Origin: Anaerobiospirillum sp. NML120448
Lineage (GTDB): Bacteria > Pseudomonadota > Gammaproteobacteria > Enterobacterales > Succinivibrionaceae
Direction of reading: 5' to 3'
NCBI RefSeq assembly: GCF_023050945.1
Contig: NZ_JALKIM010000015.1
Location: 1-62,776 of the forward strand
DNA: 62,776 nt
This document shows, in pieces, positions 16,017 to 24,686 of this stretch. Within the stretch, counting starts at the first letter, position 1, and each line of letters starts with the position of its first letter. The notes under the pieces were generated by a model. The model had not been told where the DNA came from. It worked only from the letters and a program-made list of their open reading frames with translations, and searched no databases. A program made the position numbers and the translations under genes.

Positions 16017-16316
16017 ATGATATCAATGCCTTCATTTTATTCACACGCATTAAAGCTAAGACGCAACGGGGCTTGTATTGAATTTACCTTAGACGACGAA
16101 AGTAAAGACATCACTTCTTTGCACTCTGTCTTAGATTCCATTAAGTACACTTGCGAGCAATATGGCGGTATGGCTCTGCTTTACACAATCGGCGGTATTT
16201 ATCGCTTGTTTGTTTTGCCCGCTAAGAAAATGCCTAACGACCAGATTAAGGGAGTAGTGCAAAGCTTACAAGATTATCCCGTGACCTTTTGGAATTTTGA
16301 CAGACCAATTTATTAA
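16017..16316 (+). CDS. Unknown small early protein
   Basis: 99 residues from ATG 16017, chosen because AAGG lies 9-12 bases upstream; a GTG at 16008 would add three residues. The segment GGIYRLFVLPAKKMPNDQI followed by a helix resembles the strand-loop-helix ending of the neighbouring unknown proteins. No function assigned. Confidence 0.62.
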   Translation: MISMPSFYSHALKLRRNGACIEFTLDDESKDITSLHSVLDSIKYTCEQYGGMALLYTIGGIYRLFVLPAKKMPNDQIKGVVQSLQDYPVTFWNFDRPIY

Positions 16317-16324
16317 GGCGACCA

Positions 16325-16861
16325 ATGAAAGTACCAAAGAAGCTACTAAAGCAATTTGTTTCTAGCACCAAGAAGAACTATCAACAGCATTTTAAAACCC
16401 TGTATGTTAACGAATCCGAGGGCTATCTATTTTTTATGCCGTCTGGCTCTCAATGTTTATTTATGGCTTTTAATGGCAACTCATTACCGAAGCAAATTGA
16501 TGCGAGTGCAATTAAGGGCATTATCTGCAAAACCATTGAGGTAGCATTGCCAGAATGCGGCGATATGGTTGACTTAAGCCTAGGCGGGTTGCGCTGTGAT
16601 GAGCATAACTGGGCATCAGAGGCAATTAATTTTTTAAACAAGTTCTTAGACGACAATACGTCTATAGCTATTCCTGATACCAACTTACTAAGCTTTAGCA
16701 TGCTCTCTGATATGACTACTTTTCTAAAGGCAGCTTTAAGCGAGACTAAGGCTAGCGCTATTAATTTTAATGTTTCATACATTGATACAGGCAAGTACGT
16801 ATTCAAGACTAAGACTAGTGAGCTTGAATTTCTCTGTGTTACCGCCCCAGCAGTGATTTAA
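16325..16861 (+). CDS. Unknown early protein
   Basis: 178 residues of mixed alpha/beta pattern with internal segments SEGYLFFMPSGSQCLFMAF and GKYVFKTKTSELEFLCV. No motif of a known family. It starts 8 bp after the previous gene and ends 2 bp before the methyltransferase start, so it is translationally linked to both. Confidence 0.65.
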   Translation: MKVPKKLLKQFVSSTKKNYQQHFKTLYVNESEGYLFFMPSGSQCLFMAFNGNSLPKQIDASAIKGIICKTIEVALPECGDMVDLSLGGLRCDEHNWASEAINFLNKFLDDNTSIAIPDTNLLSFSMLSDMTTFLKAALSETKASAINFNVSYIDTGKYVFKTKTSELEFLCVTAPAVI

Positions 16862-16863
16862 CC

Positions 16864-17603
16864 ATGATTGATTTAAAGCAAGGTGATGCGCAGCAGCTGC
16901 TAAAAGAAGTTCCTGACCATAGCGTAAATCTAATCTTATCAGACCCGCCCTATGGCATTACAGCAGCAGGGAATAAGTGGGATAAGCCGCTAAATTGGTC
17001 TGCTCTGTGGCCTGAATTAAAACGGGTGCTAGCACCTAAAGGGGCGATAGCCTTATTTAGCTCTTCTAAGTTTACTTTTGAACTGGTAGCAAGCAACTTA
17101 AAGGATTTTCGCTATAAGTATGTCTGGGTAAAGAATTTACCCTCAGGCCACCTAAATGCGGGCCGTATGCCAATGCGTATGTATGAGGAAATCAATATCT
17201 TTTACCCAAAGCAGTGCGCATATTATCCGCAACGGTCTACAGGTCATCCCACGTGTGGTCAGATATGGGGGGCATTAGGCAATATGGGCAACGGACTTAT
17301 CACGGAGATGTAAGAGTTGACTGGGACGGGCGAGACGGCACAAGAAGCCCTAAGGACGTTCTTAACTTTGATGCGGTGCATAACACTAAGAAACTACATC
17401 AAAGTGAAAAGCCTGTACCGCTATTAGAGCACCTCATTAAGACTTATACCACTGAGGGACAAACAGTCTTAGATTTTTGTATGGGCAGCGGCTCAACTGG
17501 TTTGGCTGCTGTGAACACCAAAAGAAGCTTTATAGGCTTTGAACTGGATATGCACTTCTTTGACATTGCAGCTAAGCGCATTGAGAGCGCAAGCGCCTTA
17601 TAG
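16864..17603 (+). pseudogene. DNA adenine/cytosine-N4 methyltransferase, frameshifted at a G6 tract
   Basis: N6/N4 DNA methyltransferase of the DPPY-first (beta) order. The first part (16864-17313) carries LSDPPYGITAAG (residues 27-30 DPPY). The rest continues in the -1 frame to 17603 with KLHQSEKPVPLLEHLI and the SAM-binding motif DFCMGSGSTGLAA. The frames meet around the G-run at 17267-17272: with seven Gs instead of six the protein would be continuous (TGG GGG GGC ATT AGG). Explanations are a true or reversible slippage mutation, a sequencing error, or -1 ribosomal slippage. Role when intact: protecting phage DNA from host restriction. Confidence 0.85.
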
Positions 17604-17635
17604 GCCGCTAGATTAATTACTAAGAGGCAAAGTTA

Positions 17636-18145
17636 ATGACAACCAAGAACGAATTTAAGATTTTAAACGGACGCTATTTCCCTTGTTTAGCTGACTGCTA
17701 TCTAGATTTAACTCTCTCCGTTCCAGTTCCTTCAAAGAGACCTTTTGACGCAATAGAGGTTTATTTGGATATCCCTAAAGCTTTAGCCATTATGGGAGAT
17801 AAAGTTCACTTCTTTTTGGATGAGGAAAATAAAGTTATCTATATTCGAGGTTATAGACCTGATACCGACACTCAAGCCCCGTTATGGGAAGCTAAGTACT
17901 TGGATGATTGCGTAAGCTATGCTTATGACGGTTGTTTAGGCGCGGAAAGTAGCAAGTATGTGGGCCAGATTGCTGAGTTTATTAGCAGACTTTGCGGCGA
18001 GGATACTTGCTACCTTATGCGCCATAGACTGAAAGGCCTTTACTCTTATGAAGCTAAGACTTTAATTTTCTATATTGATAGAAATGACCACGAAAAAGCT
18101 AAAGAGCGCTTTAAAGCGAGCTTTACCGAGCAGCAAACAAGTTAA
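17636..18145 (+). CDS. Unknown acidic early protein
   Basis: 169 residues, acidic, no family recognised. Two strand-rich segments (VHFFLDEENKVIYIRGY; LKGLYSYEAKTLIFYIDRND) each end in an aromatic/charged turn followed by a helix, reminiscent of the next two genes. AGAGG precedes the ATG. It follows the methyltransferase in the same operon. Acidic, fast-evolving early phage proteins are often host or defence inhibitors; that is only a hypothesis here. Confidence 0.62.
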   Translation: MTTKNEFKILNGRYFPCLADCYLDLTLSVPVPSKRPFDAIEVYLDIPKALAIMGDKVHFFLDEENKVIYIRGYRPDTDTQAPLWEAKYLDDCVSYAYDGCLGAESSKYVGQIAEFISRLCGEDTCYLMRHRLKGLYSYEAKTLIFYIDRNDHEKAKERFKASFTEQQTS

Positions 18146-18154
18146 GGGGGGTTT

Positions 18155-18787
18155 ATGTGTTCTATTTATGAATATTTCGATTGTATGGACTATCGAATAA
18201 ATGTAACTGCTATACGCCAACGGCTTTCTGATATTTTTGGGGAATGTCCAGAATATGCGGCTGTTGATTGGTTGCGTCAGGTTCTTAGAATTATAGAAAG
18301 CGACTGGTTTAGGCCGTTTTGTGATTGTGACTTAGATTTTAGGCGTTTAGATGACGGCTCTCTATGTGCTTATATACGAGGCTCTGATATGGAAGAAGGC
18401 AGATTTATAAAGCATTGTGTGTGCGAGATGATAGGAAATGAATTTTTATGGCTCAATGCAAATTCGGACTATTATCGACTAGATATCTTTGCAGTGATTA
18501 CTTGTTGCCAATGGCCGCCTGTTGGAGTTGAAATTGACGACCTTGAATCAGCATGCAAAGAAATAGCTTGCTATTTGGCTGACACTCATAAGCTTAAAGC
18601 TATTTGGGGCCATGGATGTGAACAGTATGACAGGGATACCGACTTTGAAAGTAACGGGGGTTATTATCTGTTCTTCAAAGCTCCAAACAAAGCAGAGAGC
18701 GAGCGCATCGAGGCAACAGTAATTAACCATTTTGATAACCCTGGCCCGTGCGTTCCTGACGATGTCGCAATCGAAATGGATTATTAG
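18155..18787 (+). CDS. Unknown acidic protein with two repeat units
   Basis: 210 residues. Two similar halves are visible: DYRINVTAIRQRL...DDGSLCAYIRGSDMEEGRF and YYRLDIFAVI...SNGGYYLFFKAPNKAESERI. The second half is clearly related to the next gene (WLNANSDYYRLDI against KLNADNRYYRINL; YYLFFKAPNK against EYLFIKASPK). Strongly acidic. AAGGGGGG lies upstream of the ATG. Function unknown. Confidence 0.65.
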   Translation: MCSIYEYFDCMDYRINVTAIRQRLSDIFGECPEYAAVDWLRQVLRIIESDWFRPFCDCDLDFRRLDDGSLCAYIRGSDMEEGRFIKHCVCEMIGNEFLWLNANSDYYRLDIFAVITCCQWPPVGVEIDDLESACKEIACYLADTHKLKAIWGHGCEQYDRDTDFESNGGYYLFFKAPNKAESERIEATVINHFDNPGPCVPDDVAIEMDY

Positions 18788-18828
18788 GCCTAAAGCCTAG
18801 CAACGAACAACTAATTAAGGGGAGCTAT

Positions 18829-19302
18829 ATGTCTTTATTAGAACGTGTTGAAAATTTTTTAGCATATTTCGCTACAAGGGATTTTTTAAAGCTTAACGCT
18901 GATAACCGCTATTACCGCATCAATTTAAACGGCATACGGGAATGCGTTGAACATGGTAAGGAGTATTGCACAGCAAGAAACGCTTTCGGCCTTGTTTTGC
19001 CTTACCTTGAACATGATGGGATTGAGTATAAAGATGGCTGGGGCTCTGAAAAGCACGACAAGAACACGCTTTTTGCTAACGACGATGGGGAATATCTTTT
19101 TATTAAAGCTAGTCCTAAAAAAGGCAAAAGCATCGAGAAAGACCTTCAGGACTGGATTAAATTGGATCGTGTCAATTTTGAGGGGCCCAATAATTATACA
19201 CGTTATATGCGGCCTTGGCTTTACACCGCCCAGACATCATCAGGCATTGGAGTTCTCTTTCAGGTCTTGGCCGATATAGCGCTTAAGGAAAAACTTAAAT
19301 GA
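18829..19302 (+). CDS. Unknown protein, paralogue of the preceding gene
   Basis: 157 residues with one copy of the unit seen in the previous gene: KLNADNRYYRINLNGI, then KDGWGSEKHDKNTLF and DGEYLFIKASPKKGKSIEK. AAGGGGAG precedes the start. The stop overlaps the next ATG (ATGA at 19299-19302). Local duplication and divergence inside an early phage operon; function unknown. Confidence 0.65.
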   Translation: MSLLERVENFLAYFATRDFLKLNADNRYYRINLNGIRECVEHGKEYCTARNAFGLVLPYLEHDGIEYKDGWGSEKHDKNTLFANDDGEYLFIKASPKKGKSIEKDLQDWIKLDRVNFEGPNNYTRYMRPWLYTAQTSSGIGVLFQVLADIALKEKLK

Positions 19303-19832
19303 GAGGCAGAAAACCTAGCACTAAGGACAAGGAAGGGCTAAAGATTAAGCCCGTTACACATGATTGGTTTATTGCCTCATATCGTGATGTATGTTTTCGG
19401 TTTAGTGTTGATTTTAGTAGCGACAAGCCTTTATTTGCTTTAGCTGATTTGATAGCAGCCATTTATCAAGAGCCTTCTAATATGGCTGCTACAGAGGTTA
19501 AGCAGTTGCCTATGGATGATAAAGAGCATTATGCCTTTAAAGACCTTTATGACAAGTATTTAAAGAAGCGGGCGCTCTTTAGTGATGATGCTATAGGCAG
19601 CAGGCAAATAAGGGAGGCAAGCGGGGCTTGTCGTTGGTATGTGAACGGATATCTAGCTAGATTAGCATGCCTGCTGATTGAGCGTATGGGCGAAACTAAT
19701 GAAGTTAGATACAGGGCAAAAGGCTTGCGTAAAGCTTTAGAAAGCGACGGGCTTGAGGCTAGCATTAAAGCGCAGTTTCAAGTTATTTTAGAAAGCAAGC
19801 TAATGCTGCTTAAAGCATACGGCTTGATATAA
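19299..19832 (+). CDS. Unknown early protein
   Basis: 177 residues. The basic N-terminus (MRGRKPSTKDKEG) is terminase-small-subunit-like in flavour but no HTH follows. The C-terminal 100 residues are predicted helical (YLARLACLLIERMGE, KALESDGLEASIKAQFQVIL). Translationally coupled to the gene before it by an ATGA overlap. Confidence 0.62.
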   Translation: MRGRKPSTKDKEGLKIKPVTHDWFIASYRDVCFRFSVDFSSDKPLFALADLIAAIYQEPSNMAATEVKQLPMDDKEHYAFKDLYDKYLKKRALFSDDAIGSRQIREASGACRWYVNGYLARLACLLIERMGETNEVRYRAKGLRKALESDGLEASIKAQFQVILESKLMLLKAYGLI

Positions 19833-19844
19833 GGAGTTGCTAGC

Positions 19845-20093
19845 ATGTCAAACTTAAACGTTGATGACCTTTATTACAAGGTCGAGGCTTTAGAGCCATT
19901 AATCACTGACTTAAAAGAAGAGTTAGTTACTAAGCGTTATGAGGCTGAGGCAATAAGTTTAAATGCCATGAGCCCAGAGGCTAATATCTTGGATGCTGTA
20001 GAGGAATTTTTAGAGCATTACGAGGAAATGTCACACCCCTATAACTGGATTACTGACGGGGAATGGGTTTCTAGTGATTCGTTTTGGAGTTAG
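19845..20093 (+). CDS. Unknown small acidic protein
   Basis: 82 residues, acidic and mostly helical (DDLYYKVEALEPLITDLKEEL, EEFLEHYEEM), ending SDSFWS. AAGGAG 9-14 bases upstream of the ATG. No family recognised; part of the tightly packed early operon. Confidence 0.6.
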   Translation: MSNLNVDDLYYKVEALEPLITDLKEELVTKRYEAEAISLNAMSPEANILDAVEEFLEHYEEMSHPYNWITDGEWVSSDSFWS

Positions 20094-20096
20094 CTA

Positions 20097-20405
20097 ATGA
20101 GCGCAAATAAGTTTGATGAACCTGCTCAAACAAGTGGCGAGGTTGCTGCTTTTACCACTCAATCAATGAGCGACTTCTTAAACGAAATAGCCGCAAAAGC
20201 TAAGACTGAATACAGCAGGGGCCGTATTTTTAAAATGAGGCTCAGGCTAAAAGAGTTTAAAGAAGCTCTTAACAAGGGGATGAACCCTATTAGCGCTAGT
20301 GAGCAGGTCTTATTTTTAAGTAGTGAGTTAATAGACTTGGACACGGCCATTAAAAAGGAATCTAGCAAGTGGCAAATGTTACAAAAAGGCCTATTAGGCA
20401 AATGA
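20097..20405 (+). CDS. Unknown small helical protein
   Basis: 102 residues, predicted mainly helical (SMSDFLNEIAAKAKTEY, RLRLKEFKEALNKG, SSELIDLDTAIKKES). It begins 3 bp after the preceding stop and overlaps the next short gene by an ATGA. No function assigned. Confidence 0.6.
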   Translation: MSANKFDEPAQTSGEVAAFTTQSMSDFLNEIAAKAKTEYSRGRIFKMRLRLKEFKEALNKGMNPISASEQVLFLSSELIDLDTAIKKESSKWQMLQKGLLGK

Positions 20406-20497
20406 GCACTTCTAATGGCCAGCCCGTTACAGGTATTGATGCGGTTTTGGAAGCTATTAAGCGTTACTTAGAGCAGGAGGCTAACAATGGCAAGTGA
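20402..20497 (+). CDS. 31-residue peptide gene bridging two overlaps
   Basis: ATG 20402 shares ATGA with the previous stop, and the TGA at 20495-20497 lies inside the next gene, whose ribosome site AGGAGG is within this frame. The peptide contains GIDAVLEAIKRYLEQEANNGK, one amphipathic helix. Double coupling suggests it is translated. Function unknown. Confidence 0.45.
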   Translation: MSTSNGQPVTGIDAVLEAIKRYLEQEANNGK

Positions 20498-20858
20498 GGT
20501 TAAGGAATTGCGCAGGGACAAATCAGGGTGCGCTATTACGACTTTTATTGATAACTGCTATAGCGAGGAGCTAGTAATAGATAGGATTTATGTCTATTCA
20601 CTAAAGGCTAATGATGCAACCAGTATGATTAACATCACTTTCATGAAACTGAAAGATAGCCAGCTGGGTAGAGTGTGTAAGAAGTTTGCCCGCAATGCAA
20701 GTCCTATAGTCCATAAAGTAGCGGATGCTTTGGACTGTGATACCAGAGATTTGCCGCTGCTGTTTAATGGCAAAATGATTTTGCTAAATAGCGAAAAGGC
20801 TGACGTAATTAACCTAAAATCTAATGAAGTTGAGCGTACTTATATCTTTGATTTATAA
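20487..20858 (+). CDS. Unknown protein at end of the early operon
   Basis: 123 residues, no family recognised. The segment ALDCDTRDLPLLFNGKMILL is the most distinctive. AGGAGG precedes the start. The next predicted promoter (-10 at 20872) begins within its last codons, so this is the last gene of the early operon. Confidence 0.62.
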   Translation: MASEVKELRRDKSGCAITTFIDNCYSEELVIDRIYVYSLKANDATSMINITFMKLKDSQLGRVCKKFARNASPIVHKVADALDCDTRDLPLLFNGKMILLNSEKADVINLKSNEVERTYIFDL

Positions 20859-21219
20859 GTGGTTAATCTGGTATAATAGAGCGCAATGCAGCTTTTAAAG
20901 TGTTGCGCTCAAAACCGTTAAGCAGAGCACAAAACTTTAAAAAGTTCTTGACTTCTTTGCTTAAATGGTTTTTAATTCAATCATGCTTAGTTGCCTAGAA
21001 AACAACAAAAGCATGGATCTAGAAAATCCTTTAAGAAAATAGAGCCTAGACTAAGGCTAAAAAGAAGTCCCTAGCATATCGCTGTAAAGCGTTATGGTTA
21101 GGTATGACGTGAATATATTGAATAAGCGTCGCCCTTTCCTATTTTCAGGGTTTTTCTAGTACCTAACCGGCCCGCCTAGAAAACGGGTTGCAATAGAAAA
21201 TGAAAATAGGAGCCCGAAA
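20848..21219 (+). promoter_or_regulatory. Promoters and structured leader of the 21220 cassette
   Basis: No gene is seen in 20859-21219. Two promoter candidates: TTGATT-18 bp-TATAAT (20848-20877) and TTGACT-17 bp-TTTAAT (20948-20976). GAGCGCAA/TTGCGCTC (20879-20886, 20903-20910) is an inverted repeat covering the first start point. Near the gene, CCTATTTTC (21138-21146) can pair with GAAAATAGG (21202-21210), burying part of the AGGAG ribosome site at 21208-21212, and CCTAGAAAAC occurs twice (20994-21003, 21174-21183). This looks like a long, regulated 5' leader. Confidence 0.5.
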
Positions 21220-23418
21220 ATGGCTAAAAATATCCTTTCTCAAGTATTCCCTTCTGATACTGCTGTATCTTCCCTTATCACTCAAACCCGTCTAGATGAT
21301 GTCTTTGTACATTGCGAGACCAACAACAAGCTTGCTATAAGCACCGTTCGTGTTGTTTTCCTTGCAGGCCTTGCGACTTGCAATCCAGCTGTTTTTGATG
21401 ACATTGCAGCAGGCAAAAACACCCTATCAGACGCTATTGTTGAATCCAACAATTCTGACCTGTTTAATTTTAGGGCTGCTTGCGGCGCTTTTATTAAAGC
21501 CTATTTAGCTGCATTAGAAGCTAAAGAGATTCGCCGCTCTTTATTCGAGGGGGAAAGCAAAAACGACTATGTGGCCTTTACAAAGCCTAATGTTGACCGC
21601 ATTTTAAACGTGATTGCTAAGACCATTGCCGACAATGCTAATAAGTTTGACATGGCTAAGGCTTTCAAGGGTTTTGCAATTATCGCTAACTTCTTATCTA
21701 ACGGTCGCATTGATGCTGCTCAGGCCGATGCTATTTTATGTTCTTACGGTTTAGTTAAGCCTGTTGCTGAGCAGGCTCAAAAGGATATTGCCACTAACGA
21801 GGCTCCAAAGAGCGAGGCTCAAAAGCCTGTTAAATATGATGCCAAGCTTGTAGAGGCTGCTAAGGCCTTGCGTGATGCATATTGCCGCGCTTTATCTGTT
21901 CGTTATGTCTATGTGGCTAAAGATGCTTTTACTATCTCTGCTCTTTCTCAAGCTGTAGCTAAGGCTAGTGATTTGGCTGTAGTTGAGGCCGAAGAGACTG
22001 GCAAGTATGGTGAAATTATCGCTAAGCATGCTTACTTAGGCCATGGCCGTGTAATTACCCGTTATTTCACTATTGCCCCTGAGTGTCGATTAGCTTTAAA
22101 GGCTCAATGTGAGCAAGCTAAGGGCGTGCAAGTTGAGGCCGAGGCTATCGAAGAGCCTAACAACGATGCGCTATTAGCAGCAGACAAGCCGCTAGTTAAC
22201 GTATTGGGCTTCTTTGAGGTTTACAAGCTTAAAGACGGCTATGAGTTCAATCTAACTAATCTTATCTGCAAGTTCTTGGTATATATCCGTGACAACTTAG
22301 CTACAGAGGCGGGCAAGCAGTATGTTGAGGGCGTTTCTTTTAATATCAGCACCGACCAGCGCTATCAAGGCTTTAAGCACGGCACCACTAGCGAGCGCAT
22401 CAAGGTAAGAGCCTATAACCACTATACAGGCGATTACATGGAGGCCGCAAGGGACTTATATCCGCTTGATTACGTGGTTAATAAGAGCGCCTCATTAAAG
22501 TATGTTCTTTTAAACGCTCTTATGGCAGAGGCTGACAATCTGGGCATAAATGAAGACGCTTATGACGATGCTGCTAAGTTCTTAGATATCTACTTTGCTA
22601 CCTTAAACGACCTTTTAGAGGGCAAGACCGTTGAGGCTGTTAAGCAGGAAGTAGCAAAGCAAAGCGCAGCCGAAAAGGCCGCAGACTTAGAAGCTCAATT
22701 TGATGCCATGGCTTACTTAACTGAGGCCGAAGAGCAAAAGATAGGTGAGTACACTTGCAAGATTAATCGCCCTGTTGCCACCGATGAAGAGCGTTATTGG
22801 GTTTGTAAGGGTGATTACCTGCAAGAGCATTGCGCTCTTGTGAAGACTGGCGATAACTCTTACAGCTGGACACAGCTAGGCTTTAGTCAGGCTGCAAAGA
22901 TTTGTGAGGCCGCTGGTGTTAAGATTGACGCTGATTTTAGTCAGGCCTTTTTAAGTACTCCACTTTGTCACGGCGGAGAGAAGGGCCCGCTGCTCAATAC
23001 TTTAGGCTTTATTAGTGCCTATACCAGTATCTTATTTAGCAACTATGGAGCGGCGGGCGATAGCGCTTATCAGTTAGCCATGGCTTTTGAGCGCAAAATC
23101 AAAAAGATGTTTAAGGATTGCCTATACGACAATGGCAATTATATTTACGTGCCGCTTAACTCTTTTGAGGGAGGTTTAGGCAAAGATTACACTTATGACA
23201 AAGTGGCTCATATGCTGCTTAAGCTTAGTATTAACATGCTTCCAAAGCTCAAAATCACAGAAGCAAAGATGCGTGAATGTTTGAGCAGCTTCTTAAGGCT
23301 CTATAGAGCTATGTTTTACATCTTTGTGCAGGATGATTACTGGCGTTATTCTCAAGACCCAGTAACCCAAGATTACATTTTTACACCTTATTACGACCAT
23401 AAAGCGCACGCTGCTTAG
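21220..23418 (+). CDS. Large unknown protein of a self-contained cassette
   Basis: 732 residues, no family recognised. Alanine- and lysine-rich and largely helical, with no signal peptide or membrane segment. Residues about 185-205 are a charged linker, followed by conserved-looking globular stretches (GKYGEIIAKHAYLGHGRVITRYF; EERYWVCKGDYLQEHCALV). Well expressed by design: own promoters, a long leader and AGGAG at the start. Codon use is dominated by common codons (GCT, AAG, GAG). It is neither a virion gene by position nor part of the replication set. Confidence 0.7.
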   Translation: MAKNILSQVFPSDTAVSSLITQTRLDDVFVHCETNNKLAISTVRVVFLAGLATCNPAVFDDIAAGKNTLSDAIVESNNSDLFNFRAACGAFIKAYLAALEAKEIRRSLFEGESKNDYVAFTKPNVDRILNVIAKTIADNANKFDMAKAFKGFAIIANFLSNGRIDAAQADAILCSYGLVKPVAEQAQKDIATNEAPKSEAQKPVKYDAKLVEAAKALRDAYCRALSVRYVYVAKDAFTISALSQAVAKASDLAVVEAEETGKYGEIIAKHAYLGHGRVITRYFTIAPECRLALKAQCEQAKGVQVEAEAIEEPNNDALLAADKPLVNVLGFFEVYKLKDGYEFNLTNLICKFLVYIRDNLATEAGKQYVEGVSFNISTDQRYQGFKHGTTSERIKVRAYNHYTGDYMEAARDLYPLDYVVNKSASLKYVLLNALMAEADNLGINEDAYDDAAKFLDIYFATLNDLLEGKTVEAVKQEVAKQSAAEKAADLEAQFDAMAYLTEAEEQKIGEYTCKINRPVATDEERYWVCKGDYLQEHCALVKTGDNSYSWTQLGFSQAAKICEAAGVKIDADFSQAFLSTPLCHGGEKGPLLNTLGFISAYTSILFSNYGAAGDSAYQLAMAFERKIKKMFKDCLYDNGNYIYVPLNSFEGGLGKDYTYDKVAHMLLKLSINMLPKLKITEAKMRECLSSFLRLYRAMFYIFVQDDYWRYSQDPVTQDYIFTPYYDHKAHAA

Positions 23419-23453
23419 TCGTACAGCCTCATAGAGGCGATTTAAGCACGTTA

Positions 23454-23510
23454 GGGGTACAAACATACCCCGCAATCAAATAGGGCCTTAAAACGGACGC
23501 TAGAGGCCCT
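23454..23510 (+). terminator. Two hairpins between the cassette genes (attenuator or weak terminator)
   Basis: GGGGTA/TACCCC (23454-23459, 23466-23471) and AGGGCCT/AGGCCCT (23482-23488, 23504-23510) form two adjacent stems in the 124-bp gap. No long T-run follows, so they may process or partly terminate the transcript and set the ratio of the two proteins. Confidence 0.35.
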
Positions 23511-23542
23511 TATTTAACGACTGTGATTTTATGGGGTGTAAA

Positions 23543-24394
23543 ATGGATTTAATCTTTGTTAGCGCAAATAGCTCTTTTGTTGACCAGCCTGCTCTTTATG
23601 TTCCAAGCATTACTATTGAAGCAGCAGCAAAGCCTTTAAGTGATAAGGCTGTAATTGGTGCTTTGTGCCCTAATGCTGGCAAGTTCTTAGGCAATAAGCA
23701 AGGCGAGGTAATTGGCGGCCATGCCTGTATTGATGATTACTGTTTATTGACTGAGCAGGACATCAAGGACATGAACGAAGCTAAAGATAATGGCTTTGAT
23801 ATTGAGATTGTCCATATGGACGATTTCGAGCTAGAAAACGGCGGCATGGTCTTTGATGATATTGAGGCCGATTTCTATGACTTGTGCCAGCCTCAAATTA
23901 GTGAGGTGCGTTTTGCTAATGGTGTTGTTAGTATTGCTAATCGAGAGCAAGATTTTAATGAAGTGCGCTTGCCACTAGCTTCTTTTGACTTCTTAAGCCC
24001 TTTTGACCGTCCATTATCTTTGACTAAGTGCAAGCTAAAACTAGCACATGATGTATCAGGCCGTGAGCTTTTATTAAAGCCAATGCAGGCCTTAAATGAG
24101 GTTAGCTATTATGGCGCTGATTTGGTCAAATACGTTAAAGACGTTGTTAGTCAGCTAAGCGGATTATTAGAACAGGCCGATACTAGTGAGTTCGATGCTT
24201 CCACTTGGTATTATATACAAGAATGGAGGCAGCTAAGTCTACTAATGGAGCAGGTTATTTATGAGCTTGCCAGTGATTTTAGTGATGTATGGTTTTCACC
24301 TGCTCAAATCTTATATATGGCTGATAAGTTAAAACTTGATGCTTTGAATGAGCTAGGCAGAGAATTGCTAGTAAGCAAGATTGTAATAGATTAA
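23543..24394 (+). CDS. Unknown second protein of the cassette
   Basis: 283 residues from ATG 23543 (MDLIFVSANSSF), preceded by GGGGTG; an ATG at 23531 is less likely. Acidic, with a strand-rich N-terminal half (VIGGHACIDDYCLLTEQDI, DIEIVHMDDFELENGG) and helical C-terminal half. No family recognised. It shares promoters and terminator with the 732-residue gene, so the two probably act together. Confidence 0.68.
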   Translation: MDLIFVSANSSFVDQPALYVPSITIEAAAKPLSDKAVIGALCPNAGKFLGNKQGEVIGGHACIDDYCLLTEQDIKDMNEAKDNGFDIEIVHMDDFELENGGMVFDDIEADFYDLCQPQISEVRFANGVVSIANREQDFNEVRLPLASFDFLSPFDRPLSLTKCKLKLAHDVSGRELLLKPMQALNEVSYYGADLVKYVKDVVSQLSGLLEQADTSEFDASTWYYIQEWRQLSLLMEQVIYELASDFSDVWFSPAQILYMADKLKLDALNELGRELLVSKIVID

Positions 24395-24421
24395 TCTCCA
24401 CAAATAGCAAGAAGTATGTTA

Positions 24422-24445
24422 AAGGGGTGTAAAAGCCCCTTTTTT
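24422..24445 (+). terminator. Intrinsic terminator of the cassette
   Basis: AAGGGG (24422-24427) pairs with CCCCTT (24436-24441) around an 8-base loop, with a six-T run at 24440-24445. Strong rho-independent terminator directly after the second cassette gene. Confidence 0.85.
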
Positions 24446-24518
24446 GCATTAAAACATATAGATAAGTTTGAATCTTGTCCAAAATTGCATCTTAAAATAA
24501 TTTGATATAAATCAGGTG

Positions 24519-24547
24519 TTGACAACCGAATTTTAATTTTATATACT
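24519..24547 (+). promoter_or_regulatory. Near-consensus sigma70 promoter for late genes
   Basis: TTGACA (24519-24524), 17-bp spacer, TATACT (24542-24547): the best promoter seen in the window. It lies just after the cassette terminator and 187 bp upstream of the holin gene. Confidence 0.75.
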
Positions 24548-24686
24548 TGACTTGCTGACTTGATATTATTGCGTCTATAGCACGGTTTTCTTGCATAAAT
24601 AAGCCGTTTTATAGATTGCAGATATCATATATTTTTTTTAGAAAAATACCTAATTAAAAATTTAAAGTCGAAATTGGATAAATATT

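Noticed and set aside
17214-17603. Second half of the methyltransferase as a separate gene
   Set aside because: It begins mid-domain without a ribosome site; homology continues directly from the first half after a one-base shift.
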